Below, piece after piece: positions 28,105 to 36,143 of a DNA stretch of 64,000 nucleotides. Below the pieces are notes generated by a model, which did not search any database, was not told the DNA's origin, and saw only the letters and a program-made list of their open reading frames with translations. The stretch spans positions 1,116,001 through 1,180,000 of the forward strand of contig NC_015684.1 of the NCBI RefSeq assembly GCF_000218565.1, written 5' to 3'. Origin of the DNA: Afipia carboxidovorans OM5 (GTDB taxonomy: Bacteria; Pseudomonadota; Alphaproteobacteria; Rhizobiales; Xanthobacteraceae). Position numbers and translations under genes: made by a program. Positions within the stretch are counted from its first letter, which is position 1, and each line of letters starts with the position of its first letter.

Positions 28105-28311
28105 ATGAGTGGCAGCAATTTTTGGGTGATCGGCGGTGAGTTCGGTTCGATGAACTTCCACAAGCTCGTCCATGGCTCGGCTCAGGTGCAGGGCCCGTTC
28201 AAGACCCGCAAGGAAGCCGAAGATGCCTGGCGCGTCGTTTCCGAGGAAAATCGTCATCGTGGCAGCGTGCGCTTTTCCGTCGTCGAGGAGCCGCAGCGCG
28301 AGAGCGCTTGA
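28105..28311 (+). CDS. DUF4170 family small protein
   Basis: This 68-residue protein starts MSGSNFWVIGGEFGSMNFHK. The ATG at 28105 is chosen because GGAGG lies seven bases upstream, so the in-frame ATG at 28093 is unlikely. VQGPFKTRKEAEDAWRVVSE and the following SVRFSVVEEP are the DUF4170 pattern, a short alphaproteobacterial family of unknown function. Its position 38 bases behind aceA and before strong terminators suggests co-transcription with isocitrate lyase. Confidence 0.85.
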   Translation: MSGSNFWVIGGEFGSMNFHKLVHGSAQVQGPFKTRKEAEDAWRVVSEENRHRGSVRFSVVEEPQRESA

Positions 28312-28334
28312 GGACGACGCGTCGAAGCAAGACT

Positions 28335-28376
28335 CTGAAGGCTTTCGCCGTTTCCCCCAACGGTGAAAGCCTTCAG
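28335..28376 (+). terminator. Long hairpin downstream of the DUF4170 gene
   Basis: An 18-base stem with one mismatch (28335-28352 with 28359-28376) starts 24 bases after the stop. The following T-run is weak (gcgattcttt), so it may be an mRNA-stabilising or partial terminator structure. Confidence 0.6.
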
Positions 28377-28423
28377 GCGATTCTTTCCCAGGGTGGGGCG
28401 TACTCCGCGCCTGCTCTAGACTG

Positions 28424-28455
28424 GCCCCGCCCCTTCAAAGGGCGGGGCTTTTTTT
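28424..28455 (+). terminator. Rho-independent terminator
   Basis: A 9-bp GC stem (28424-28432 with 28440-28448) is followed by a run of seven T. It is the strong end of the aceA-DUF4170 transcription unit. Confidence 0.9.
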
Positions 28456-28597
28456 CGTCCCAAGGCAGATCACAAGCCACAACCAAGGCACAAGGCGGCG
28501 GTCCATCCGTTGGTTATCCGGGAGCACCCCGCGAGGCGGCTAGCGGGGCGTTTTGGTTATTGCTAGGTTAATGAGAAGGAACGGGAAGGATGACCGC

Positions 28598-29167
28598 ATG
28601 GCGGAGCAGGGTGTCGACGGAGCGGCCGTGAAGCCCGGCGCGGGGAGTCTGCGTGCTGCGCTGCACAAGGCGCGAATCGAGGCGGCGGATCGCACCGGCG
28701 TGGTCGTCGACCTGCGCGATGCCGAAGCGGCGCGTCTGGAAATCCTGAACGAAGCGCTCGACCAGCTTTTCAGCGAGATCCCGCCGGGCGTCGACCTGTT
28801 CGACCGCGGCATGAGCCAGGGCGATACCCCGCGGCTGTGGATCGATTCGATCGCTCATGTCGCGATGGGGCGCGACAAGCGGATCTATCGCTTCGTGCAG
28901 GACACCCGCTACGGCCGCACCGTGCTCGCCGAATCGCATGACGTGCCGGTGATGGTCGATGCCGTCACCGATTACATCGCGCGCCGCATCATCGAGCGCG
29001 ACCGCGCGCTGGTGTCGGCCTTGCCCGCGGACATCGTGTCGCCCACGCGGAGCGTTGCGGTTGCGGCGAAACCCGCGAGCCGGTTCTGGTCGTTCGTGCT
29101 GGGCGTCATCATCGGCGCCGCCGGGCTGTTCGCTATCGCGCTGATCTCAGCGCTGCGCTCGATGTAA
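28598..29167 (+). CDS. Hypothetical protein with C-terminal membrane anchor
   Basis: This 189-residue protein starts at ATG 28598 behind AAGGA. The first 150 residues are soluble and charged, with a helical start (AGSLRAALHKARIEAADRTG), a segment LFDRGMSQGDTPRLWIDSIA and HVAMGRDKRIYRFVQDTRYG. A single transmembrane helix near residues 160-185 (RFWSFVLGVIIGAAGLFAIA) ends the protein, so it is probably a tail-anchored inner-membrane protein facing the cytoplasm. It looks conserved rather than random but I do not recognise a family. It converges with the metallophosphoesterase gene, four bases away. Confidence 0.78.
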   Translation: MAEQGVDGAAVKPGAGSLRAALHKARIEAADRTGVVVDLRDAEAARLEILNEALDQLFSEIPPGVDLFDRGMSQGDTPRLWIDSIAHVAMGRDKRIYRFVQDTRYGRTVLAESHDVPVMVDAVTDYIARRIIERDRALVSALPADIVSPTRSVAVAAKPASRFWSFVLGVIIGAAGLFAIALISALRSM

Positions 29168-29170
29168 GCG

Positions 29171-30073
29171 TCAGGCGAGCGTCTCGGCCTTCAACTCCAC
29201 GATGCTGTCCGGTGATGCGTCGCTGCCGAAACCGCGCACGCGGCGGCTGATGGTCCATCCCTTCGCCGCATCTTCCTCGAACGAAATAAGCTGATACGCC
29301 GCCGCCTGATGGTGCCCGCCGGTTGATGCCGAAGCCGACGGCACGCCGATCGAGGCGAAGCGGCCGCGACTGCCTTTGAACCAGACGGTTGCGTGGCGAT
29401 GGTCGTGCCCGTGCAGCACGAGGTTGACGCCGTGACGCTCGAGGAGCGCAATCAGCGCTGGCGCATCGGTGAGACGCGCGCTCCATCGCCCCGGTGCCGA
29501 ACGCAGCGGATGATGGATGAGAACGACGCGACACAGCGGCTCAGTTGCGATGCGCGCGAGCAGGCGGTCGAGGCCTGCGAGTTGCGCGCGGCCGATCCGA
29601 CCCGTCGCCATGAACGGCGCGCTCGGCACCGCCGTGGTGAGGCCGATCAAGGCGAGCGGCCCGCGGCGGCGCAGATAGGGAAAGTGCACCTCGGTCTCGC
29701 CGTCGCCGCGCATGTAATCGGCCCACGACAGCGCGAACTGGCCGCGCGCGGCGCGCGCATAGGCATCGTGATTGCCCGGCACCAGCGAGACATCCTGCGC
29801 GGAGCCGACGGTCTCCAACCATGCGCGCGCTTGCGTGAATTCGGCCGGCAGCGCGACGTTGACGAGATCGCCTGTCACCGCGATGTGGTCGGGGCGCTGG
29901 GCGTGCAGGTCGGCGAGCAGCAGAGACAGCACGTCGCGCCGATGGATGGCATGGCGACGGCGCTTCCAGTTGGTGTAGCCGATCACCCGCTTGCCGAAGA
30001 GCTCGATCAGCCGCGCCGGCGGCATCGGCCCAAGGTGCGGATCGGAAAGATGGGCGAGGGTAAATGCTGCCAT
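29171..30073 (-). CDS. Calcineurin-like metallophosphoesterase
   Basis: This 300-residue cytosolic phosphoesterase carries all five metal-binding blocks: HLSDPHLG (residues 8-15), VTGDLVNV, VPGNHDAYAR, VVLIHHPLRS and LVLHGHDHRH. This arrangement is that of class III cyclic-nucleotide phosphodiesterase/CpdA-like enzymes with two metal ions. The substrate cannot be deduced. cAMP phosphodiesterase, another phosphodiester or phosphomonoester are all possible. The ATG at 30071-30073 is the family-like start. The gene stands alone and converges with the tail-anchored protein gene. Confidence 0.9.
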   Translation of the reverse strand: MAAFTLAHLSDPHLGPMPPARLIELFGKRVIGYTNWKRRRHAIHRRDVLSLLLADLHAQRPDHIAVTGDLVNVALPAEFTQARAWLETVGSAQDVSLVPGNHDAYARAARGQFALSWADYMRGDGETEVHFPYLRRRGPLALIGLTTAVPSAPFMATGRIGRAQLAGLDRLLARIATEPLCRVVLIHHPLRSAPGRWSARLTDAPALIALLERHGVNLVLHGHDHRHATVWFKGSRGRFASIGVPSASASTGGHHQAAAYQLISFEEDAAKGWTISRRVRGFGSDASPDSIVELKAETLA

Positions 30074-30503
30074 GGATCGTTGGTTCGGGCGCTGGCTGAT
30101 CGCTCCCGATCAAGCCTGCCGCCGTTGTGGCCGGAAGCACAAGAGGGCGCAAGGCCTGTGGTGGCGCGGGGCAAGTTACGAAGATGAGCGTAACGTCCTT
30201 TTGCTCCGGCACCCGCAATGCGCTCCCTCTCCCCGTTGGGGAGAGGGTTGGGGTGAGGGGCTCTAAATGCCTCGATTGAAGACCTAGGTCCCCTCACCCG
30301 CTCGCCATAGCGCGTTATAGACGCGCGTAAACGCGCTGATGGCTCGCGACCTCTCCCCGTCGGGGAGAGGTGAAAGAAGAACTCGCAATGACAATGAGAG
30401 ACACAGGCGCCCGGCCATGTGGAAGTACATTTCCATCAGGGCGCAAACGCTCTACTAAAAGCCATCTCCCCTCCCGCGGGCATCCGCTCAGGTGATCTCC
30501 TTC
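30074..30503. other. Intergenic region mostly occupied by palindromic repeats
   Basis: This 430-base region separates divergent genes. Its centre (30217-30398) is filled by repeat units. The flanks should hold the promoters of the phosphoesterase and Nudix genes. No gene is seen. Confidence 0.5.
30217..30398. repeat. Composite palindromic repeats (family C units with family B fragments)
   Basis: One unit is ccctctccccgttggggaga followed by gggttggggtgagggg. A second is cctctccccgtcggggagag. Between them lies a gcgcgttatagacgcgcgta stem shared with the copy at 23962-24113, and the block ends with cgcaatgaca. Several mobile-repeat pieces have accumulated at one site. Confidence 0.8.
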
Positions 30504-30989
30504 ATGTCGAGCCAAAAACTGCGGCTGAAATTCGAACCCGTCATCCGCCGCGTGTTTCACGTCTATGCGCGGTTTGCGCGCGGCATGACGCTCGGCACCC
30601 GTGCCGTTGTGCTCAATGCCGAGAACCGCGTCTTTCTGGTCAAGCACAGCTACGTCTCGGGCTGGCATCTGCCGGGTGGCGGCGTCGAGACCGGCGAGAC
30701 CATCCTCGCCTCATTGGCGCGTGAACTGATCGAGGAGGGCGGCATCGAACTCACCGGAGAACCGCGGCTGCACGGCGTCTATTTCAACCGTCATGTCTCG
30801 CGGCGCGATCATGTCGCGGTCTATATCGTGCGCGATTTCCGGCAGGAGAAGCTGCCGGAGCCGAACCACGAGATCGTCGCCTGCGGCTTCTTTCACCCGG
30901 CCGCGTTGCCGCCCGACACCACCCGCGGCACGCGCCTGCGGATCGCCGAAGTGCTGGAGAACCGGCCGATTCCGGCGGACTGGAGCTAA
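30504..30989 (+). CDS. Nudix hydrolase
   Basis: This 161-residue Nudix protein has the complete box GGGVETGETILASLARELIE followed by EGGI, with all catalytic Glu residues, so it hydrolyses a nucleoside diphosphate linked to another moiety. The preceding ARGMTLGTRAVVLNAENRVF and the following HLPGGG are typical. Start 30504 is chosen because AGGTGA lies eight bases upstream. A GTG at 30492 lacks a ribosome site. Substrate cannot be predicted. The stop lies at the edge of a family A repeat. Confidence 0.9.
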   Translation: MSSQKLRLKFEPVIRRVFHVYARFARGMTLGTRAVVLNAENRVFLVKHSYVSGWHLPGGGVETGETILASLARELIEEGGIELTGEPRLHGVYFNRHVSRRDHVAVYIVRDFRQEKLPEPNHEIVACGFFHPAALPPDTTRGTRLRIAEVLENRPIPADWS

Positions 30990-31095
30990 AGCGTTTTCAA
31001 GCGAAGTGGAAACTGGTTCGCGTGAAGAAAACGCGTCAAAACAATAAGCTAGAGTCTTTCCCGCTTTGATTCCATCAAAGCGGGAAAGACTCTAG
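30990..31095. repeat. Dispersed repeat, family A, with palindromic tail
   Basis: The unit gcgttttcaagcgaagtgga, continuing to aaaacgcgtcaaaacaa, is followed by a perfect 22-bp inverted repeat (31049-31070 with 31074-31095) built on ctagagtctttcccgctttg. Copies or parts lie at 33071-33174 (inverted) and 61723-61790. This unit is, to my knowledge, very common in Bradyrhizobium, Rhodopseudomonas and Nitrobacter genomes. Confidence 0.9.
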
Positions 31096-31194
31096 CCGCG
31101 TGCGAGCGCGGCCGAAACTGGCGATTCACCCAATTCCGCCGTTCCATCATCGACGGATGGACCGGCGGCGCGGCAAGTGCTATTCGCGCGGGCG

Positions 31195-31707
31195 ATGACC
31201 GATCTTTCCATCACCATTCTGGCGGAGACGCCGAACGACGCGCAGGCGATCGAGCGGCTGCATCAGCGCACCTTCGGGCCGGGCCGTTTCGTGCTCAGCG
31301 CCTACCGGCTGCGCGAGCATGTCGACCATCTACTCGATCTGTCGTTCACCGCGCATATCGGCACGCTGCTCGTCGGCTCTGTGCGGCAACTGCCGATCTG
31401 CATCGGCGATACGCCCGCGCTGCTGCTGGGGCCGCTGACCGTCGAGCCGCCGTTCCGTGGCCGTGGCATCGGCCGCGCGCTGATGGATCACGCGCTCGCG
31501 GAGGCGAAGGCGAAAGGCCATCGGCTCGTGGTGCTGGTGGGGGACGAGCCCTATTACGGCCGCATGGGCTTCAAGCGGATTGCGAGCGGCGTCACCACCA
31601 TGCCGGGCCCGGTGGACCCGGCGCGGCTTCTGGTGCACGAGCTGGAAGAGGGCGCTTTCGAGGGCGTCTCCGGCGCGATCCGTCCGGACTGGAACGCGGT
31701 CGCGTAA
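31195..31707 (+). CDS. GNAT-family N-acetyltransferase (YhbS-like)
   Basis: This 170-residue GNAT enzyme has an acetyl-CoA-binding motif A, LGPLTVEPPFRGRGIGRALM, followed by the YhbS-typical VVLVGDEPYYGRMGFKRI. The acceptor is unknown. The ATG at 31195 (MTDLSITILAETPND) starts at the first conserved beta strand. A GTG at 31177 would add six residues. The ribosome site is weak. The gene converges with the COG0523 GTPase, three bases away. Confidence 0.88.
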   Translation: MTDLSITILAETPNDAQAIERLHQRTFGPGRFVLSAYRLREHVDHLLDLSFTAHIGTLLVGSVRQLPICIGDTPALLLGPLTVEPPFRGRGIGRALMDHALAEAKAKGHRLVVLVGDEPYYGRMGFKRIASGVTTMPGPVDPARLLVHELEEGAFEGVSGAIRPDWNAVA

Positions 31708-31710
31708 ATC

Positions 31711-32925
31711 TCACTCCGCCGCGATCTCGTCGGCGCGCAGCCAGCGCGGAAACGGATCGGGCAGTTTCGACCACGCATCGAGATGCATGCCGGGCTTGCC
31801 GCCGACCAGGCAGGCGTCGAGACGCCTGCGGATCGACTCCTCATCCATGCCGGTCCCGATGAACACGATCTCCTGACGGCGGTCGCCGTATAGTTCGTTC
31901 CAGCTCTTCTTCACCGTCTGCCGCCAGAACGGATCGTTCGGCCAGCGCTCCATCGGCACATTCGCCCACCAGAATCCGAGCCCCTCGGTTTTGACGAGGG
32001 CGCCGGCCTGGCTCAGTTCGCCGAGCCATTGCGGCCGCGTCGCCAGCCAGAAGTGGCCCTTGGCGCGGATCACGCCGCGCCAGCTTTCCTGCAGGAACTG
32101 GTGAAACTTCGCCGGCTCGAACGGGCGCCGCGCGCGATACACGAAACTCGTGACGCCATACTCCTCGGTCTCCGGCACGTGGTCGGCGAAACCGTAAAGC
32201 TCCTTCGCCCACAGCGGATGCTGCTGTGCGCGCTCGAAATCGAAACGGCCGGTGTTGAGCACGCGCTCATAGGCCACGCGCGAGTGATTGGCCTCGACGA
32301 TATCGGCATCGGGGTTGAGTGCGCGAACGATCTTGCGCGCGGCATCGCGTTGCGCGGCGTCTGCATCGTCGATCTTGTTGAGCACCACGACGTCGGCGAA
32401 TTCGATCTGCTCGACGAGAAGATCGACCAGCGTGCGCTTGTCGTCGTCGCCGAGCGACTCGCCGCGCTCGCGCAGAAATTCCGTCGAGGAATAATCCTTC
32501 AGGAGATTCACCGTGTCGACCACCGTGACCATGGTGTCGAGCACGGCGACGTCGGAGAGGCTTGCGCCATCTTCGTCGCGGAAGTCGAACGTCGCCGCAA
32601 CCGGCAGCGGCTCGGAAATGCCGGTCGACTCGATCAGCAGATAATCGAACCGTTCGCTTTCCGCGAGTGCGCGCACTTCCTTCAGGAGATCGTCGCGCAG
32701 AGTGCAGCAGATGCAGCCGTTGGTCATCTCGACGAGTTTCTCGTCGGTGCGCGAGAGGTTGGCGCCGCCGTCACGAATGAGATCGGCATCGATATTGACT
32801 TCGCTCATGTCGTTCACGATCACCGCGACCTTCAGGCCCTGCCGGTTGTTCAGAACGTGGTTCATGAGGGTGGTCTTCCCAGCTCCGAGGAAGCCGGACA
32901 GCACTGTGACGGGGAGTTTTTGCAT
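31711..32925 (-). CDS. COG0523 (CobW/ZigA/ZagA-type) GTPase, predicted zinc metallochaperone
   Basis: This 404-residue G3E GTPase has Walker A GFLGAGKTT (residues 11-19), the metal-binding CxCC motif in TNGCICCTLRDDL (Cys71, 73, 74), NKID for guanine recognition and a CobW C-terminal domain ending near FIGTGMDEESIRRRLDACLV. COG0523 members of this type insert or allocate zinc during starvation (ZigA, ZagA, YciC). The ATG at 32923-32925 (MQKLPVTVLSGF) matches the family. Extension to 32955 needs a TTG. A 17-base near-consensus Zur site lies about 60 bases upstream, and the next transcription unit is a TonB receptor with its own Zur-like site. Confidence 0.93.
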   Translation of the reverse strand: MQKLPVTVLSGFLGAGKTTLMNHVLNNRQGLKVAVIVNDMSEVNIDADLIRDGGANLSRTDEKLVEMTNGCICCTLRDDLLKEVRALAESERFDYLLIESTGISEPLPVAATFDFRDEDGASLSDVAVLDTMVTVVDTVNLLKDYSSTEFLRERGESLGDDDKRTLVDLLVEQIEFADVVVLNKIDDADAAQRDAARKIVRALNPDADIVEANHSRVAYERVLNTGRFDFERAQQHPLWAKELYGFADHVPETEEYGVTSFVYRARRPFEPAKFHQFLQESWRGVIRAKGHFWLATRPQWLGELSQAGALVKTEGLGFWWANVPMERWPNDPFWRQTVKKSWNELYGDRRQEIVFIGTGMDEESIRRRLDACLVGGKPGMHLDAWSKLPDPFPRWLRADEIAAE

Positions 32926-32985
32926 CGAGATCAAAAAGCCTGTGAAGGGCATCAAGCCGGGATTGAAGGGACATCGAGCCTCAAT

Positions 32986-33006
32986 ATGTTATGTTATAAC
33001 ATAACA
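32986..33006. promoter_or_regulatory. Zur box upstream of the COG0523 GTPase
   Basis: ATGTTATGTTATAACAT (32986-33002) differs at one fixed position from the proteobacterial Zur consensus ATGTTATAnTATAACAT. It overlaps a perfect 20-bp palindrome (32987-33006) in a second register. Location is about 60 bases before the GTPase start, fitting zinc-dependent repression. Confidence 0.85.
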
Positions 33007-33046
33007 ATTAAAAGGATAAGGGTGTCAAGGGTCGCAGCCCAATGAA

Positions 33047-33068
33047 GCGGCCGCCCGAAGGCGGCCGC
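33047..33068 (-). terminator. GC-rich hairpin downstream of the TonB receptor
   Basis: A perfect 9-bp stem (33047-33055 with 33060-33068) with a CGAA tetraloop lies about 110 bases beyond the receptor stop. The T-run on the minus strand is weak (TTCATT), so termination is likely but not certain. Confidence 0.55.
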
Positions 33069-33070
33069 AC

Positions 33071-33174
33071 CAGAGTCTTCTCCGCTTTGATCGAGACAAA
33101 GCGAGACTCCAACTTATTATTTTGGCGCGTTTTCTTTACGCGAACCGGTTTCCACTTCGCCTGAAAACGCTCAG
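33071..33174. repeat. Dispersed repeat, family A, inverted and degenerate tail
   Basis: Reading the minus strand, gcgttttcaggcgaagtgga and aaccggttcgcgtaaagaaa match the family A unit at 30990-31095 and 61723-61790. The associated gagtcttctccgctttga palindrome is degenerate here. It fills the space between the receptor stop and the 33047-33068 hairpin. Confidence 0.88.
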
Positions 33175-33177
33175 GGG

Positions 33178-35574
33178 TTAGTATTTGACGTTGGCGAACA
33201 AGCGCACGCCCATTCCGGGCAACAGCACCTGGTCCTTGTTGTAGGACACCGCGTTGCGGATATCCTCGTTGAGCAGGTTGTCGCCAACGATGCCGACACG
33301 CATTTCCTGCGCGCCCCACCAGTCGTTCTTGGCAAGCTTGGTGGTGTAGCTCAGCTCCGCCTTCAGCCGGTTGTAGCCCGGCGTTGTCGTCTCGACGCCG
33401 CTGACGTTGTTCTGCGCGAACGCATGCAGCAGGTTGATGCGTGCGAGCCAGTTGGCGTCGCGATAGTAGACGCCGCCGCCAAGCCGCTGCGGCGGAATGC
33501 GCGGCACGTTGCTGCCATCGTCGAACGTCGCGCGGACAATGTCGTATTGCCCCTCGACGCCGAACTGCCCGGCCCACAACGGCATCACATCGTACTGGAA
33601 CTGGAATTCCGCGCCGCGGAAATAGGCGTTGCGCTGTGCGTAGACCGCCTGATTGAGTTCGAGCGTCGGATCGGCATCGCAGACCCCGTCTTCGCACTTG
33701 TTGCCGGTGAGGTTGCGGTAGATGAAGCCGTTGAACTTCGTGGCGTAACCGGTGATCTCGAACCGGAACGGCCCGGTCGCGCGGCGCAGCCCGATCTCGA
33801 TCGATCGTGCGGATTCGATCTTCAGGTTCGGATTGCCGATGTCGAACGTCGTGGTGGCATCGTGGCCGCCACGCGAGAACAGCTCCGCCGGCTTCGGCGC
33901 GCGCTCGGTGTATTGCCCGGTGATGCTGGCGACAAGTCCGTAGGGCAGGTCGTGGATCAGGCCGACGCTGCCGCTCGCTGGCGTGAAGGAGAGGTTGCGT
34001 GATAGCGAGGGGCCGATATCGCCGGGGTTGGTGTTGATGTCGAACACGTCCGGAATGAACGCGGGCATGCTGCCCTTGAGGTTGACATGCTCGATGCGGC
34101 CGGCGATCTGCGCCCGCGTTGTGTTGTTGAAGGCGAACTCGTTGAACGAATAGCCCGCGATCCGCGTGTTGCTGTTCGGGTCCCACAGTCCGTTCAACGG
34201 ACTGCCGATGTCATCCGGGCTCGGCGCCGTCAGCTCTTGATGCGAGGCCTGCACGCCAAGCGCCGACGTCATCGCCGCGAATCTCAAGTTCACCGGCGCG
34301 AACTGCACCTCGACGCGGCCTTCCTGCTCCTTGTTGGTGAAGGTCTGGCGAATGCCGTCCGACAACGGATCGCCTGCATCGGCGAGCCCGATTTCATGAT
34401 GCTTGTAATCGGTGACGCCCGCCCAGAAACGTATCGTATCGATCGCCGCTGCATCGGGACGATATTCGCCCTTGGCGGTGAACTTGGTCTGCCTGGCGTC
34501 GATCCGGGTGCCGAGCTCCTCGCCTTCCTCGCCGGGAATGCGATAGAGGTTGTTGTTCTGCTGGATCGCGGCGCCGATGAAGCCGCCGTCGAAGAAATAC
34601 GAGCCGCCGACCGAGCCGCCATAGGAGCGGGTTCCGGTATTCGCTTGCGTGCCGTTGAATGGATGGCCCGGCTCGAAGCGATAGGGCGAGTTCGGGACGC
34701 CGTAGTCGTCGGTCTTGCGGCCGAAGCCGTCGGCGTGGATCGCAAAATTGCTGGTCGCGGCGTCCAACAGCACCGCGCCTTCGCGGCCATTGTCGATGCT
34801 CGAATAGCCCATGCGTGACTCAAAGCTGCCACAATAACCGCCGTTTCCGGACGGCGGCGCTTTCACGGCGTAACCCCATGTTTGTGCTGGCGTAATCGGA
34901 TTGCAGGGCAATGCGTCCGGAATCCGGTTATTCACGGCGCTGACCACGCCTCCAATGGCATTCGAGCCATAACGCAACGTCGCCGGACCGCGGATCACCT
35001 CGACCTGATTGGTGGTGAGCGGATCGATCGGCACGAAGTGATCTTCGCCGAGATCGGATGCGCCATTGCTGCCGATGCCGTTCTCGACAATACCGACACG
35101 GTTGACATCGAGGCCGCGAATGATCGGGCGGCTCGATGCACCCGGCGCGAACGACGAGCCGGTGATGCCGGGCTTGTCGTTCAGAAGATCGCCCAGCGTC
35201 TGCGCGCCGCTGCGGCGGATTTCCTCATTGGTGACGGCCGTCACCGTCGCGAACTGATCGGCGACGATCGGCAGCGCGCCTTGCAGCGGTGCCGGTGCGG
35301 CTTCAACAACAGCCGGTGCCGCAGGGGTTTCTCGTGGTTTGCCACGGGTGCGCGCAACGTTGCTGCCGCGTTTCGATGCGGTCGCGTGATGATGCCGATG
35401 GTGATCGATCGGGCTTGGCGCATGCACCATGATTTCCGGCAGCACGGTGCTGTTTGCAACCGGTGCAGGTGAAGTGGGTTGGCTCGCCTGCTGCGCATTG
35501 GCAGGCGGCGCGGCGAGAGCGAGAGACAAAACGGAGGCGCTTGCGAGCGAAGCGCGAAGAAGAGAGCGGGGCAT
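33178..35574 (-). CDS. TonB-dependent outer-membrane receptor, predicted zinc (ZnuD-like) uptake
   Basis: This roughly 798-residue receptor has a signal peptide (MPRSLLRASLASASVLSLAL, ending PANAQ). After it comes a His-rich patch (PIDHHRHHHATAS), a plug domain (FATVTAVTNEEIRRSGAQTL, SSRPIIRGLDVNRVGI, NQVEVIRGPATLRYGSNAIG) and a 22-strand barrel ending FANVKY. Cysteine pairs occur in loops (CNPITPAQTW...GGYC and NKCEDGVCDAD). The His-rich segment and Zur-like control point to zinc. The start at 35574 is chosen for the signal peptide. Starts at 35622 and 35655 are in frame. It lies 88 bases behind the DUF2946-like gene and is probably co-transcribed. Confidence 0.92.
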   Translation of the reverse strand: MPRSLLRASLASASVLSLALAAPPANAQQASQPTSPAPVANSTVLPEIMVHAPSPIDHHRHHHATASKRGSNVARTRGKPRETPAAPAVVEAAPAPLQGALPIVADQFATVTAVTNEEIRRSGAQTLGDLLNDKPGITGSSFAPGASSRPIIRGLDVNRVGIVENGIGSNGASDLGEDHFVPIDPLTTNQVEVIRGPATLRYGSNAIGGVVSAVNNRIPDALPCNPITPAQTWGYAVKAPPSGNGGYCGSFESRMGYSSIDNGREGAVLLDAATSNFAIHADGFGRKTDDYGVPNSPYRFEPGHPFNGTQANTGTRSYGGSVGGSYFFDGGFIGAAIQQNNNLYRIPGEEGEELGTRIDARQTKFTAKGEYRPDAAAIDTIRFWAGVTDYKHHEIGLADAGDPLSDGIRQTFTNKEQEGRVEVQFAPVNLRFAAMTSALGVQASHQELTAPSPDDIGSPLNGLWDPNSNTRIAGYSFNEFAFNNTTRAQIAGRIEHVNLKGSMPAFIPDVFDINTNPGDIGPSLSRNLSFTPASGSVGLIHDLPYGLVASITGQYTERAPKPAELFSRGGHDATTTFDIGNPNLKIESARSIEIGLRRATGPFRFEITGYATKFNGFIYRNLTGNKCEDGVCDADPTLELNQAVYAQRNAYFRGAEFQFQYDVMPLWAGQFGVEGQYDIVRATFDDGSNVPRIPPQRLGGGVYYRDANWLARINLLHAFAQNNVSGVETTTPGYNRLKAELSYTTKLAKNDWWGAQEMRVGIVGDNLLNEDIRNAVSYNKDQVLLPGMGVRLFANVKY

Positions 35575-35662
35575 GATCGTCGATGATCCTGACGCCACGG
35601 GCTGCGCGTCGGCAGCGGCCATGGATTGAACGGAGTTCAGCCGCGAAAGCGGCAACGAAGGT

Positions 35663-36019
35663 TCAGGTCAGGAAGGAGGGCGGGCCGCGCGAGTGAAAGG
35701 CGGCCGTGCGTGCGCGTGGTGCATCCGTCAAACTGAAGGATACGAAGGCAACGGTAGAGAACGAGACGGGAAGCGGCAGCGCGGGCCCGGCCGGGCTCAG
35801 CGCGTTCGCCGTCATCGCGGTGACGATACAAACGACGCAGAGCGCATCGGCATCGTGATGGTCGGGCGTATCGCTGGAGGATTGGCTTGCGGCAATCGCG
35901 GTAGCGTCTGTCGGCGCGGCCGAGACGTGGGTGTGGCCGAACGACAGCCCGAACTGCATCGCCAGCGCAAACAGCGCGAGCAACGACAGCCCTCTGGCTT
36001 TCGTGCGCAGCCAACCCAT
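35663..36019 (-). CDS. DUF2946-like small membrane/exported His- and Cys-containing protein
   Basis: This 118-residue protein starts MGWLRTKARGLSLLALFALA with one N-terminal hydrophobic segment. It then has FGHTHVSAAP, a DHHDADALCVVCIVTAMTAN segment and a second hydrophobic stretch. The pattern H-x-H, DHHD and CxxC after a signal-like helix resembles DUF2946, found next to metal-uptake receptors. It may present or sense metal in the periplasm. A Zur-like palindrome lies 35 bases upstream of its start, and the TonB receptor follows, so it is probably the first gene of a zinc-regulated operon. Confidence 0.78.
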   Translation of the reverse strand: MGWLRTKARGLSLLALFALAMQFGLSFGHTHVSAAPTDATAIAASQSSSDTPDHHDADALCVVCIVTAMTANALSPAGPALPLPVSFSTVAFVSFSLTDAPRARTAAFHSRGPPSFLT

Positions 36020-36053
36020 TGGAAGTCATCCCCTGCCGGTGCGATCCTGCCCG

Positions 36054-36072
36054 GATGTTACAATGTAACATC
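36054..36072. promoter_or_regulatory. Zur-like box upstream of the DUF2946-like/TonB receptor operon
   Basis: GATGTTACA, A, TGTAACATC is a 9-1-9 perfect inverted repeat. Its core ATGTTACAATGTAACAT matches 14 of 16 fixed positions of ATGTTATAnTATAACAT, with symmetric changes. It lies 35 bases before the start at 36019. Confidence 0.75.
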
Positions 36073-36143
36073 GGGAGGTCAGGCGATGTCAATGCATCCG
36101 GGCCTGTGGCTGTGCACGACGGCTCGCAGCTGTGGCTTTGCCG

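Noticed and set aside
30217..30398. Possible CRISPR array
   Set aside because: Repeats are palindromic, of different lengths and not regularly spaced, and no cas genes are present.
31049..31095. 22-bp palindrome as terminator of the Nudix gene
   Set aside because: It lacks a T-run and is the usual tail of the family A repeat. It may still affect the mRNA end but is annotated as repeat.
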